From an uncultured SAR86 cluster bacterium (GTDB lineage: Bacteria; Pseudomonadota; Gammaproteobacteria; Magnimaribacterales; D2472), in NCBI GenBank assembly GCA_902517425.1, contig CABYCI010000009.1:1-35052 (forward strand): DNA of 35,052 nt, given 5' to 3'. Numbering within the stretch: the stretch's first letter is position 1; each line of letters opens with the position of its first letter. This document shows positions 12,516 through 21,459 of the stretch, piece after piece. The translations under genes were made by a program, and so were the position numbers. The notes below the pieces were generated by a model. It had not been told where the DNA came from and did no database searches. It saw only the letters and a program-made list of their open reading frames with translations.

Positions 12516-13550
12516 TTGATCACTAGTAAATAAGTTGGCTGCATTTGAAAAATTAAATATAGTATCAGCAGCAATTATTAATGCTGAAGATGTCCAACTA
12601 GGTTTTTCGTTAGGCCAAAAAATATTTTCTTCATATTGCCATCCCATATATGGAATTCCTGTTTCATCTGAAATATTTAATACATCTAGAAGAAGTTTTT
12701 GAGCATCCTTTTTTCTTCCAGCTATAACTAATGAAATAATAAATTCAGACGTTTCAGCAACCGTGATCCAGGGCTCGTGAACTACACACTTAACTCCCAA
12801 ATCTTTTACATAAAAATCTTTAAATATCTTATCAATATAAGCAAGCTTTTCAGATTCGTTCAGACATCCTGAAATGATTGGATAATACCAATCCATAGAA
12901 AAACTTTTTCTATCTTTTAATAAATCAAATTTATTAGCAGGATTTTTAATAGCATTTGCAAGGGAGCGATAGGATTGGGTCCATTTATTAATATATCTGT
13001 TGTCTTGCAGTATCTTTGCTATAGAAATTGCGCACTCAATACTCTTAAGAATTGATGAAGATCCTGTAAGTAGATAATCTTCCTCGATCAAACCATCAGA
13101 ATCAATTGACCAAGGGATGGTTCCATTTGCGGTTTGAAGATCAATTGAGAAATTTACAGCTGAATTTATTGAAGGCCATAACTCTCTAAGATATTCTTTA
13201 TCATCAAAAATTTTATAAAAATGCAGAGCCGCTAAAGCAATGTAGGGTCCAAAGTGAGTAGGTTTATTTTTTTCAATTGGGGTTTCATCATCATATTTTG
13301 AAAACCAGCTTCCATCAGAATTCTGATTATTAATTAACCATGTAAAAGCTGATTTAGACGAATTTAATTCTTTAGAAAAGTTTAAACCTAATATTGACTC
13401 TATATGATCCCATGGATCATGATTTTGATTATCATCTGAAGGTATGGCTCCTGATTTTAATTGAATTGATTTAATATATTTGCCAATATTATTAAAAAAA
13501 TTATTTGTAAGATCTTCTTCAGTAAGAAATCTATTTAATGGTTTATGCAT
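12501..13550 (-). CDS. Alpha-toroid protein (prenyltransferase/squalene-cyclase-like or six-hairpin fold), function unknown
   Basis: I do not recognise a specific function. The 349 residues show repeated helical hairpins with QW-like elements: AFTWLINNQNSDGSWFSKYD, FSIDLQTANGTIPWSIDSDG and an N-terminal IQLKSGAIPSDDNQNHDPWD. Such repeats are typical of alpha/alpha toroids, shared by terpene cyclases, prenyltransferase beta subunits and six-hairpin glycosidases. The DXDD motif of squalene-hopene cyclases is not apparent, so cyclase activity is unlikely. No signal peptide is seen, implying a cytosolic location. It starts 3 bases after the stop of a methyltransferase gene and ends the run ilvE-GT4-methyltransferase-this gene. 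A role in making or trimming a cell-surface glycan is an inference from context. Confidence 0.75.
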   Translation of the reverse strand: MHKPLNRFLTEEDLTNNFFNNIGKYIKSIQLKSGAIPSDDNQNHDPWDHIESILGLNFSKELNSSKSAFTWLINNQNSDGSWFSKYDDETPIEKNKPTHFGPYIALAALHFYKIFDDKEYLRELWPSINSAVNFSIDLQTANGTIPWSIDSDGLIEEDYLLTGSSSILKSIECAISIAKILQDNRYINKWTQSYRSLANAIKNPANKFDLLKDRKSFSMDWYYPIISGCLNESEKLAYIDKIFKDFYVKDLGVKCVVHEPWITVAETSEFIISLVIAGRKKDAQKLLLDVLNISDETGIPYMGWQYEENIFWPNEKPSWTSSALIIAADTIFNFSNAANLFTSDQSTLY

Positions 13551-13553
13551 TAG

Positions 13554-14258
13554 TTATTTCTTTTCGAAATACATTGAGAAACTTTTACCCAAAAATGGAT
13601 TAAATATTTTATCTATAAAATCTAAAAAAAATGGTTTTTTTAAGATGTGTCTCTCAAGCATTTTTTTGTAACCATTTACAACAAAGTTTGAATCTTGAGT
13701 ATTCCAAAAAAAACATCTAAGCCACCAATATGGTGCATGAATTGAATGAAACCTATCAGATGATAAAAATTTAAATCCAGATTCTTCAATCTCAGATACT
13801 AATCCTGATTGATTAAATATTCTTAAATGTCCGCCTGGTTGATTCTGATAATCTTTTGAAAGCGCCCAACAAATTTTTTCAGGCCACGAAGCTGGTACAC
13901 TTGCATAGAATTTACCACCAGGCTTAAGCACTCTATGAATTTCTTTTACAGCATCATTATATTGATGGAGATGCTCTAAAACCTCAGAGCAAACTATTAA
14001 ATCCAGACTATTATCTAAAAAAGGTAAAGAGTAGGCAGATCCTTTAAGAAACTCAGCCCCTACATTTGAAATAGACTTAAAATATTCATATCCTTCCTCA
14101 GCTTTATGCAAAGAGTCATTATCCATATCTAATCCAATGCATTTCATTTCGGGATGCTCTTGCATTATTCCAAATATATGCCTTCCCTCTCCACAACCAA
14201 CATCAAGCATGATTCCAGATTCATTAAGTTCATATTTTGTTAAATTAAATGTCAGCAT
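13554..14258 (-). CDS. Class I SAM-dependent methyltransferase (Methyltransf_11 type)
   Basis: A 234-residue methyltransferase with motif I MLDVGCGEGRHIFGI, acidic motif CIGLDMDNDSL, and the post-I region LPFLDNSLDLIVCSEVLEHL and VLKPGGKFYASVP, all classic for the UbiE/Methyltransf_11 group. The C-terminal part (HAPYWWLRCFFW) is aromatic-rich and may contact a membrane or lipid-linked acceptor. It overlaps the glycosyltransferase gene by 14 bases and precedes the alpha-toroid gene by 3, so it probably methylates a product of the same glycan pathway. The exact acceptor is unknown; ubiquinone/menaquinone methylation is less likely given the context. Confidence 0.85.
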   Translation of the reverse strand: MLTFNLTKYELNESGIMLDVGCGEGRHIFGIMQEHPEMKCIGLDMDNDSLHKAEEGYEYFKSISNVGAEFLKGSAYSLPFLDNSLDLIVCSEVLEHLHQYNDAVKEIHRVLKPGGKFYASVPASWPEKICWALSKDYQNQPGGHLRIFNQSGLVSEIEESGFKFLSSDRFHSIHAPYWWLRCFFWNTQDSNFVVNGYKKMLERHILKKPFFLDFIDKIFNPFLGKSFSMYFEKK

Positions 14259-15498
14259 CTTTGAATTCTTTTATTGTTTCATAAATAATATTTTCATACT
14301 CTTTTGTAATTTTAGCCCAATTAAATTTGTTAATTACATGTTGTCTACCTTTTATAGCAATTTCTTTATATTTATCATAGTCTGATAGAATTTTTATTAT
14401 TGATTTAAAAATTGCTTCATCATTTTTTGGTTTAACTAGGCATGCGTATTTTCCAGTTAACTCTGGAATAGAAGCTGTATTCGTAGCAATTAAAGGCACT
14501 TCACAGCTCATAGCCTCTATAACAGGATAACCAAAACCCTCATAAAGAGAGCTCACAATTGCTACAGAACTTGTTGAATATAATTCAATTATTTCAGCTT
14601 TTGATATATTTGATCTAAAAGTTATATTCTGTTCTATGCCGAGATTGTCTATTAATCTTTTTGTATGTCCATTTTTTTTTATGGTTCCAATTATGATCAA
14701 ATGAATTTTTGGATACCTTGTTTTCAATTTCTTAAGAGCTATTAATGTATAGTCCAGTCCTTTTAAAGGCACATCTGCACTAGCTGTAGTAATTAACCTA
14801 AATGGATTCCTTGTCGAATCAATCATAGGTTTAAATTCAGAAGAATCTAAGCCATTATTAATAACCGTAATATTTTTTGACTTGCATTTGAAGTCTTCTA
14901 TTATTCCTTTTTTTGAACTATTTGAAGGACAAATTATTCTATTAATATTTGGAGCTACCTTTTTTTGCATCCTTAAAAATGAATACCATCTATATCTTGA
15001 AATCTTATATTTTATTCTTTTTGAAGTTTTTAATTCATATCGAAAATCAAAGGTTATTGGATGATGAATAATCTCTATTAAAGGTAATCTATTTTGAATA
15101 TCAATCACTCCATAACTTAAAGATTGATTATCAATAACCAAATCATAGTGGTTATTTTTTTTTAAAAAAATATTTGCTCTATAACCAAAAGTTTTCATTT
15201 CAGGAAAACCTCCAAATAGTACAGAGATAAATTCATAATAATCATTAATGCTTTTATTCTTTTTATTAAAAAACTTATTGACTCTGTCTTTAAAAGAAAA
15301 TGTTTCAAATAAATTTAAACCAGGCAGTTTTATTAAATCAATGCCTTCATGCAGATCTGGATATGGTGGACCAGAAATGACATCAACTTTGTGACCCATA
15401 AAAGTTAATGCCATAGAGATATCTTTTATATAAACACCTTGACCACCACCAAATTTAGCGGACCTATAACTGAGGATTGCTATATTTAATTTTTGCAA
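14245..15498 (-). CDS. Glycosyltransferase family 4 (GT-B)
   Basis: A 417-residue retaining glycosyltransferase, probably building an LPS or other envelope glycan. The N-terminal acceptor domain begins IAILSYRSAKFGGGQGVYIK (the usual GG.xxxv.xLa region). The C-terminal donor domain carries LITTASADVPLKGLDYTLIA and the EX7E motif in SLYEGFGYPVIEAMSCEVPL, typical of GT4. The start is TTG (15496-15498); the only upstream in-frame codons before the TAA at 15505 are CTT and TTA, so TTG is the only conventional choice. It begins 6 bases after the ilvE stop and overlaps the downstream methyltransferase. Donor and acceptor sugars cannot be inferred. Confidence 0.9.
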   Translation of the reverse strand: MQKLNIAILSYRSAKFGGGQGVYIKDISMALTFMGHKVDVISGPPYPDLHEGIDLIKLPGLNLFETFSFKDRVNKFFNKKNKSINDYYEFISVLFGGFPEMKTFGYRANIFLKKNNHYDLVIDNQSLSYGVIDIQNRLPLIEIIHHPITFDFRYELKTSKRIKYKISRYRWYSFLRMQKKVAPNINRIICPSNSSKKGIIEDFKCKSKNITVINNGLDSSEFKPMIDSTRNPFRLITTASADVPLKGLDYTLIALKKLKTRYPKIHLIIIGTIKKNGHTKRLIDNLGIEQNITFRSNISKAEIIELYSTSSVAIVSSLYEGFGYPVIEAMSCEVPLIATNTASIPELTGKYACLVKPKNDEAIFKSIIKILSDYDKYKEIAIKGRQHVINKFNWAKITKEYENIIYETIKEFKDADI

Positions 15499-15504
15499 AA
15501 GTAA

Positions 15505-16425
15505 TTATCTTGTATAAGTTAGCCAACTATCGTAAGTGAGGTTCATGCCTGAGATTATGTCTTGAAATTCTTCTTGAAGTTGCTTCGTAACAATTCCTCT
15601 TTTTCCATTATTGATATATTTTTTATCTAAAGAAGTAATAGGTGTTATTTCCACTGCTGTGCCTGTAAAAAATGCTTCGTCTGCTTTAACTAGATCATCT
15701 AAATCTATGTTCTTTTCATGAACTGACATATTTAAATCTTTTGCAATTTTTATTACTGATTGTCGAGTAATTCCATTTAGACAGTGATCAGTGGTGGGTG
15801 TAAAAATTATATTATCTTTGACTAAAAATATATTTTCACCACTTCCTTCTGAGATGTACCCATTTTTATCTAACATAATTGCCTCATCCGCTCCACTATC
15901 GAGAGCTTCATGAAGTGCCATGGTATTACTAAAGTATGTGCCAATGATTTTATTTCCTGAATGTAATGGATTTTCATACTGACGATGAGAAGATTTGATG
16001 ACTGAGATACCATTTTCTTTTGCTTGTGGATCCATATATGAGGGCCATTCCCATGCTGCAACAGCAACATTTACACTTAAATCTTTTGCCCTTAAACCTA
16101 ACCCCTCATTTCCTAAATAAACGATGGGTCGAATATAGCCCTCGTTAAGATTGTTCTTATTTAAAATTTCACACTGAATATTATTAATCTGATCTTTTGA
16201 GAAAGGAATTTTTATATTTAATTTATCTGCAGCATTAAAAAGTCTATCTGTATGTTCATTAAGTCTAAATATCGCGGGACCGTTAGATGTTTTGTATGCT
16301 CTTACGCCCTCAAAAACTCCTGTACCATAGTGCAAAGTGTGAGATAGGATATGAACGTTTGTATCATCCCATTTTTGAAATGAACCGTTTTTCCATATAA
16401 ATTTATTTTCAGTATTTATAAACAC
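15505..16425 (-). CDS. ilvE: Branched-chain amino acid aminotransferase
   Basis: PLP fold-type IV transaminase catalysing the last step to valine, leucine and isoleucine. At 306 residues it has the expected length (E. coli 309). HTLHYGTGVFEGVRAY, HSGNKIIGTYFSNTMALHEA with the Schiff-base lysine K159, and ISEGSGENIFLV are all intact. The initiation codon is GTG (16423-16425); no ATG is available upstream in frame and no Shine-Dalgarno is seen. In pseudomonads ilvE likewise borders the LPS-core gene cluster, and here it heads the minus-strand run into the glycan genes. It is divergent from algC across 62 bases. Confidence 0.95.
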   Translation of the reverse strand: MFINTENKFIWKNGSFQKWDDTNVHILSHTLHYGTGVFEGVRAYKTSNGPAIFRLNEHTDRLFNAADKLNIKIPFSKDQINNIQCEILNKNNLNEGYIRPIVYLGNEGLGLRAKDLSVNVAVAAWEWPSYMDPQAKENGISVIKSSHRQYENPLHSGNKIIGTYFSNTMALHEALDSGADEAIMLDKNGYISEGSGENIFLVKDNIIFTPTTDHCLNGITRQSVIKIAKDLNMSVHEKNIDLDDLVKADEAFFTGTAVEITPITSLDKKYINNGKRGIVTKQLQEEFQDIISGMNLTYDSWLTYTR

Positions 16426-16432
16426 ATTACAA

Positions 16433-16461
16433 GATATAATTAAGCTACAGTATTATTGCAA
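16433..16461 (-). promoter_or_regulatory. Candidate sigma-70 promoter for ilvE
   Basis: On the minus strand, TTGCAA (16461-16456) and TATATC (16438-16433) are separated by 17 bases, a 4/6 plus 4/6 match to the -35 and -10 consensus. The GTG start of ilvE lies 7 bases past the -10 box, so a transcript from here would begin at or within a base or two of the start codon (leaderless), in keeping with the lack of a Shine-Dalgarno. A/T richness makes chance matches common, so this is a weak call. Confidence 0.3.
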
Positions 16462-16487
16462 AATCATTGGTATAACAAAAGAAAAAT

Positions 16488-17852
16488 ATGGAAATTACAA
16501 AGTCAATTTTTAGAGAATATGACATCAGGGGAATTTATCCTGAGGAAATTAATGAAGATACTATTAATGAAATTGCCAAGGCTATATCTATTAAATGTGT
16601 AAAAGAAAATATCTCTGAAATATGTATTGGAAGAGATGGGAGACTCTCAGGAGAAAGCCTGCTTAATTCTTTATCTATTTCATTATCTGACTATGGTATC
16701 AATGTTATAAATATTGGTTTGACAAGTACTCCTTTGCTTTATTTTGCAGCAAAGAAAAATAAACACCTTAGTGGAGTAATGATTACTGGTAGTCATAATC
16801 CTAAGAATTATAATGGAGTGAAGCTTGTCATCAATGATAAACCAGTTTCTGGACGTGAAATTCTTGAACTTATAAATAAAGAGCAGTCCTTCAGCGAAAA
16901 GCCTGGTTATATAACTTTTAAAGATATTAGAGAAGAATACATAGAAGAAGTAACAAAAAATATAAATATCCAGTCAAATATTAAAGTTGTGATTGATTGT
17001 GGAAATGGTGCTGCAGGGTCTATAGCCCCTCAATTATTTGAGAGCATCGGCTGTGAAGTAGTTGAACTTTTTAGTGAAGTGGATGGAAATTTTCCTAATC
17101 ATCATCCCGATCCAGGAAAAATAGAAAATCTTAATGATTTGATATTAAAAGTAGAAGAAACATGTGCTGATTTAGGATTAGCATTTGATGGGGACGGTGA
17201 CAGAGTTGGGCTTGTAACAGATCAAGGAAAGATAGTATTTCCAGATAAAATTATGATGCTCCTAAGCAAAGATATTCTTGCAACAAAAAAAGGGTCTATA
17301 ATTTTTGATGTTAAATGCAGTAATTCTTTAGCAGATATTATTAAGGAATACGGTGGAGAGCCAATAATGTCACCCACTGGTCATTTTCATATTAAAAATC
17401 ATATTAAAAAATATGGGCCGCTACTTGCAGGTGAAATGAGTGGACATATATTTTTTAATGATAAGTGGTATGGTTTTGATGATGGTCATTATTCTGGAGC
17501 AAGAATTATTGAGCTTATTTCGAAAAACAATAAACCAATATCAGAATTAGAAAATGATTTGCCCATCCTTTATTCAACTCCAGAATTAAATATAAATGTA
17601 ACTGATGATGTGAAATTTAAGATAATTGAAGACTTTTCTAAACAATGCTCGTTAAATGGAGAAAAAATCACAATAGATGGGCTTAGAATAAACTTTGATA
17701 ACGGTTGGGGTTTATTAAGGGCTTCGAATACTACGCCTAAGTTAGTTTTAAGGTTTGAGGGTGATTCAATAGATGATCTTAATCAGATAAAGAAAGATTT
17801 TCTAAATGAACTCTCTCGCATTTGTCCTGATATTGATATAAATTTAGTATGA
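16488..17852 (+). CDS. algC: Phosphomannomutase/phosphoglucomutase
   Basis: Interconverts hexose 1- and 6-phosphates, supplying GDP-mannose and UDP-glucose type precursors for LPS and other glycans. The 454 residues (P. aeruginosa AlgC 463) contain the phosphoserine loop TGSHNP with S102, the metal loop DGDGDR (D234, D236, D238), the sugar-specificity loop GEMSGH and the C-terminal phosphate-binding region RASNTTPKLVLRFEGD. It is followed after 3 bases by slmA, resembling the dut-algC-argB-slmA neighbourhood of pseudomonads with argB lost. Bifunctional PMM/PGM use is inferred from the family; specificity for mannose or glucose cannot be read here. Confidence 0.94.
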   Translation: MEITKSIFREYDIRGIYPEEINEDTINEIAKAISIKCVKENISEICIGRDGRLSGESLLNSLSISLSDYGINVINIGLTSTPLLYFAAKKNKHLSGVMITGSHNPKNYNGVKLVINDKPVSGREILELINKEQSFSEKPGYITFKDIREEYIEEVTKNINIQSNIKVVIDCGNGAAGSIAPQLFESIGCEVVELFSEVDGNFPNHHPDPGKIENLNDLILKVEETCADLGLAFDGDGDRVGLVTDQGKIVFPDKIMMLLSKDILATKKGSIIFDVKCSNSLADIIKEYGGEPIMSPTGHFHIKNHIKKYGPLLAGEMSGHIFFNDKWYGFDDGHYSGARIIELISKNNKPISELENDLPILYSTPELNINVTDDVKFKIIEDFSKQCSLNGEKITIDGLRINFDNGWGLLRASNTTPKLVLRFEGDSIDDLNQIKKDFLNELSRICPDIDINLV

Positions 17853-17855
17853 AAA

Positions 17856-18425
17856 ATGAAAAAAGATAGAAAAAACATTATTTTGCAATCTTTAGCAGGC
17901 ATGCTTGAAGATAGAAATCTCTCAAAGATAACCACAGCTTTGTTAGCTGAAAAGTCTGGTATTACTGAAGCAGCCTTATATAGACATTTTCCAAGCAAAA
18001 GATCTATATATGCTGAATTATTTTCATTTTGTGATGATGCAATCTTTGCTAAATGTAATGAGCTTAAAAAAAATAAAATGAGTGCAAAAGATAAAACTAA
18101 GAATGCTTTTGTTTTTTTTATGATGTTTGTAGAAAAAAATAAAGGATTTGCAAGATTGCTCTCAAGAGAAGCCCTTTCAACTAATGAACAAAATGTATCA
18201 GATAATGTGAATCAATTTTATGAAAGATTTGAACTAATTTTGAGACAAATACTAAAAGAGGATGCTGAAAACCTAACTACTCAACCTGGTATTTCTGCTC
18301 AATTAATAGTCACAGCAATAGAGGGTAATATTAGTAGGTATATAAGATCAAAGTTTAAAGTGTCTCCTTCAACATATATTGAAAATGTCTGGGAACTTCT
18401 TTCAGTAAGTATCTTTAAAAACTAG
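17856..18425 (+). CDS. slmA: Nucleoid occlusion factor SlmA (TetR family)
   Basis: DNA-bound inhibitor of FtsZ ring assembly over the nucleoid. The 189-residue protein is close to E. coli SlmA (198). The N-terminal helix-turn-helix region ILQSLAGMLEDRNLSKITTA, then GITEAALYRHFPSK, matches the SlmA signature rather than a drug-responsive TetR. The C-terminal half keeps the SlmA pattern of NQFYERFELILRQILKE and SRYIRSKFKVSP. It lies 3 bases after algC, the pseudomonad-type arrangement, which supports the call. Its TAG overlaps the mrcA TAG in opposite orientation by 4 bases. Confidence 0.9.
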   Translation: MKKDRKNIILQSLAGMLEDRNLSKITTALLAEKSGITEAALYRHFPSKRSIYAELFSFCDDAIFAKCNELKKNKMSAKDKTKNAFVFFMMFVEKNKGFARLLSREALSTNEQNVSDNVNQFYERFELILRQILKEDAENLTTQPGISAQLIVTAIEGNISRYIRSKFKVSPSTYIENVWELLSVSIFKN

Positions 18426-20851
18426 TTCACATTTTCTTCTAAAAATAATTCAAAATAAAAGTTATCTTTAGATTCAATATCTATTTCACCAGTTGATTTG
18501 TTTACTCTTCCAAATGAAATTTTCTCTGGGATAACGTCTTCGGAAGTTTTTAGTGTTTTTAATTTAAATTCCATATAATTTAGCCATATCGGCAATGCAA
18601 TTGTAGAGCCATATTCGTTTTCACCCAAAGATGTAAAGTCATCGGTTCCAACCCATATTGTTGTAACAAGATCATTATGAAATCCTGAGAACCATGTGCT
18701 AATAGAATCATTTGTGGTTCCTGTTTTACCTCCTATATCATCTCTTTCAAGGAAAGCAGATTTTCGACCAGCTACACCATTCTTCATGAATCCTCTCAAG
18801 ACATCCTTCATCAAAAAGGCAATCCTTTCATCAATTACCTTTTCATCACTTCCAATAAAATCTGTAAGATAATATGGTCTTTTTATATTCATTTCTATAG
18901 TGTCTAACCATGGGAAAGCATTTATATCTTTTTGAATGTAAAAGTCATTATAGGAGTAGATAATATTTCCAAATCTATCCTCTATTCTTTCAATAAAGTA
19001 AACATCTGGTACATGTCCATTATTCGCAATCACGCTATAAGCTCTAGCCATTTCTAAAGGCGAAAAATTTCCAGAACCTAATGCTAAAGAAAGATCATTT
19101 GGCAGTCTTGATTTTTCAAATCCAAAATTTTCTAAATAATCATGAGATTTCTCAATTCCTAGCTCTCTTAGTAATTTAATTGATACGATATTAACTGATT
19201 TTATTAGTGCTTCTCTTATAGATATAGGCCCGTAAAACTCACCAGTATAATTTTGAGGTCTCCAGGCTGTTTCAAGATTTTCATCTTCAAAAACAATGGG
19301 AGCATCATTGACTAGTGAAGATAGATTGTATCCATTGCTAAGAGCAGCCGAATATATAAATGGTTTAAAGCTTGAGCCAGACTGAGGATATGAAAGCTTC
19401 ACCCTGTCAAAACTACTTTCATAGAAATTCTTCCCACCTAAATACGCTATTACTTCACCTGTATTTGGGTTTAATGATATGAGAGAACTTTCAGCAATCG
19501 GAATTTGTTCAAGAGTAAAAAAATTTTCATTATCTTTTAAATAAACAAAGTCTCCAAAACTAATAAGATCAAAAAAATTGCTAGGTCTTTGTCCATAATT
19601 ATCTATTGAGATTTGTTCTTTTGCCCAATTATATTCGTTTGTCCAAGTAACCTCCTTAGTATCAAAATTTTCATCAATTAGAATGATTTTATTTTTAGAA
19701 ACATTAATAACCAATGCCTTAACGTAATTTTTAAAATATGAATGATTATTAAATATTGTCGACAATATATTTGAAATATTATTTATAGATAAATCTTCAT
19801 TATCGATATAACTTTCTTTGGTAACAAATTCTAAATCTAAACTTTTAAGTGATTCTATTTGCGATGTGCTAAAAAGCATTTCATAATTGGCTGGTTTTCT
19901 CCAGCCATGTCTTTTATCGTAATCAAATAATTGCTTCATCATCGATTTTTTAGCTATTTTTTGCGAATTTGAATCAATTGTTGTTATAACAGACCAGCCT
20001 TCTTTATAAGCTCTAAGCCCATACCTTTTTATAATCTCTTGTCTTGCAATTTCAGCAATGTGGTTGGCATCTAAATCATATAAATTGATATTTTGAGCTA
20101 TTTCTATGTCTTCGGATATGGCCTCATTAAATTCAGTTTTATTAATAAAGTTTAGTAATAACATTCTTGATAAAATCCAATTTCTTCTCTGAGTAGTTCT
20201 TCTTTTGTCTTTTACAGGATTAACTCTTGAAGGCAATTGAGCTAGAGCTGCTATTGTTGCTGATTCACTTAATGTCAAATCTTCCAGTCCTTTGTCAAAA
20301 TATGTATTTGATGCAGCCTCAATACCATATGATCTATTTCCTAAAAATATTCTGTTTACATATAGTTCAAAAATTTCTTCTTTACTAATGTTCCCCTCAA
20401 GCTCCAGCGCCAAATAAATCTCTTTTATTTTTCTTATGATTGTTTGATCTCTTGTCAAAAGATAACCTCTAACAACCTGCATAGTGATTGTTCCACCTCC
20501 GCCCTCACAGCCAGTTGGTCTAAGACATCTGATAAAAGATCTTATTAAACCCTTATAACTTATGCCTTGATGATTAAAGAAGTTATCGTCTTCTGCTGCA
20601 AGAAAAGCATTCTTTATATCTATTGGTATTTCTTCATAGTCAGTGGCTCTTCTTTTAATTTCACCAAATTCACCAATAAGTTCTTTATCTTTCGTAAAAA
20701 TTTTTAAGGGCATTTGCAGCTCAGACTCGTCTACAAGATTGATTTTAGGAAGACTAGGCTTAATAAAAATATAAGTTGATAGAATCACTAATATTGCAGT
20801 TATGCATAAAAATATGCCTAAAAAAAAAGAAATTTTTACTAACTTGTGCAT
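18422..20851 (-). CDS. mrcA: Penicillin-binding protein 1A, bifunctional class A PBP
   Basis: Polymerises and cross-links peptidoglycan; anchored in the inner membrane with a periplasmic body. The 809 residues start with one membrane anchor (about 8-30). The GT51 domain has AAEDDNFFNHQG with catalytic E87 and GGGTITMQVVRGYLLTRDQT. The transpeptidase domain has SSFK with the acylated serine S493 (K496), SVN in the second motif and GKTGTT with K709. The region between (about 310-450) is the OB-like insert typical of PBP1A. The gene is divergent from aroK, as in pseudomonads where the pilMNOPQ operon lies between; those pilus genes are absent here. Confidence 0.95.
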   Translation of the reverse strand: MHKLVKISFFLGIFLCITAILVILSTYIFIKPSLPKINLVDESELQMPLKIFTKDKELIGEFGEIKRRATDYEEIPIDIKNAFLAAEDDNFFNHQGISYKGLIRSFIRCLRPTGCEGGGGTITMQVVRGYLLTRDQTIIRKIKEIYLALELEGNISKEEIFELYVNRIFLGNRSYGIEAASNTYFDKGLEDLTLSESATIAALAQLPSRVNPVKDKRRTTQRRNWILSRMLLLNFINKTEFNEAISEDIEIAQNINLYDLDANHIAEIARQEIIKRYGLRAYKEGWSVITTIDSNSQKIAKKSMMKQLFDYDKRHGWRKPANYEMLFSTSQIESLKSLDLEFVTKESYIDNEDLSINNISNILSTIFNNHSYFKNYVKALVINVSKNKIILIDENFDTKEVTWTNEYNWAKEQISIDNYGQRPSNFFDLISFGDFVYLKDNENFFTLEQIPIAESSLISLNPNTGEVIAYLGGKNFYESSFDRVKLSYPQSGSSFKPFIYSAALSNGYNLSSLVNDAPIVFEDENLETAWRPQNYTGEFYGPISIREALIKSVNIVSIKLLRELGIEKSHDYLENFGFEKSRLPNDLSLALGSGNFSPLEMARAYSVIANNGHVPDVYFIERIEDRFGNIIYSYNDFYIQKDINAFPWLDTIEMNIKRPYYLTDFIGSDEKVIDERIAFLMKDVLRGFMKNGVAGRKSAFLERDDIGGKTGTTNDSISTWFSGFHNDLVTTIWVGTDDFTSLGENEYGSTIALPIWLNYMEFKLKTLKTSEDVIPEKISFGRVNKSTGEIDIESKDNFYFELFLEENVN

Positions 20852-20952
20852 ACTATATTTTAAATCTTTAATTTTAGAGCATACATCATTTAGAATTTAA
20901 AAAGTGTATTTATTAATCAAGATGTTAAAATCATTTTTTAATTTAGTTAACT

Positions 20953-21456
20953 ATGAATATATTTATTGTAGGTCCAATGGGTTCCGGTAAGTCCACCGTC
21001 GGTAAGATTATATCTGATGAGATGTTTCTCAGCTTTTTTGATACTGATGAGGAAATAGAATCTAGGACAGGCGCTTCAATAGACTGGATATTTGATCTCG
21101 AGGGTGAAGCTGGCTTTAGAAAGAGAGAAACCGATATTCTTAATGAAATGGTTGAGAAAAACTCAATTGTTCTTTCAACTGGTGGAGGAATAATATTATC
21201 AGACGGTAATAGAGAATTATTATCATCTCGGGGCACAGTCTTTTATTTATCAACACCAATTCCTACTCAAGTAGAACGAACTGCAAAAGATAAAGATAGG
21301 CCTTTACTTAAAGATGGTGATCCAAAAGAAATACTAACAAAACTTCATGATGAAAGAGAAAACCTCTATGAAATGGTCTCAGATTATATTGTTGATACTG
21401 AGAATAAGTCTAGTAATCAAGTTGCATCTGAGATAATTTCATTGGCAAAGAAGTAA
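20953..21456 (+). CDS. aroK: Shikimate kinase
   Basis: ATP-dependent phosphorylation of shikimate in the chorismate pathway. The 167-residue P-loop kinase has GPMGSGKS (residues 7-14), FFDTDEEIE (shikimate-binding aspartate), EAGFRKRE (arginine contact) and STGGGII, with the lid arginine in KDKDRPLL. It is the first of a two-gene unit with aroB (3 bases apart). The 101-base spacer upstream, shared with mrcA, is almost purely A/T; I could not single out a promoter or a Shine-Dalgarno site in it. Confidence 0.95.
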   Translation: MNIFIVGPMGSGKSTVGKIISDEMFLSFFDTDEEIESRTGASIDWIFDLEGEAGFRKRETDILNEMVEKNSIVLSTGGGIILSDGNRELLSSRGTVFYLSTPIPTQVERTAKDKDRPLLKDGDPKEILTKLHDERENLYEMVSDYIVDTENKSSNQVASEIISLAKK

Positions 21457-21459
21457 AAA

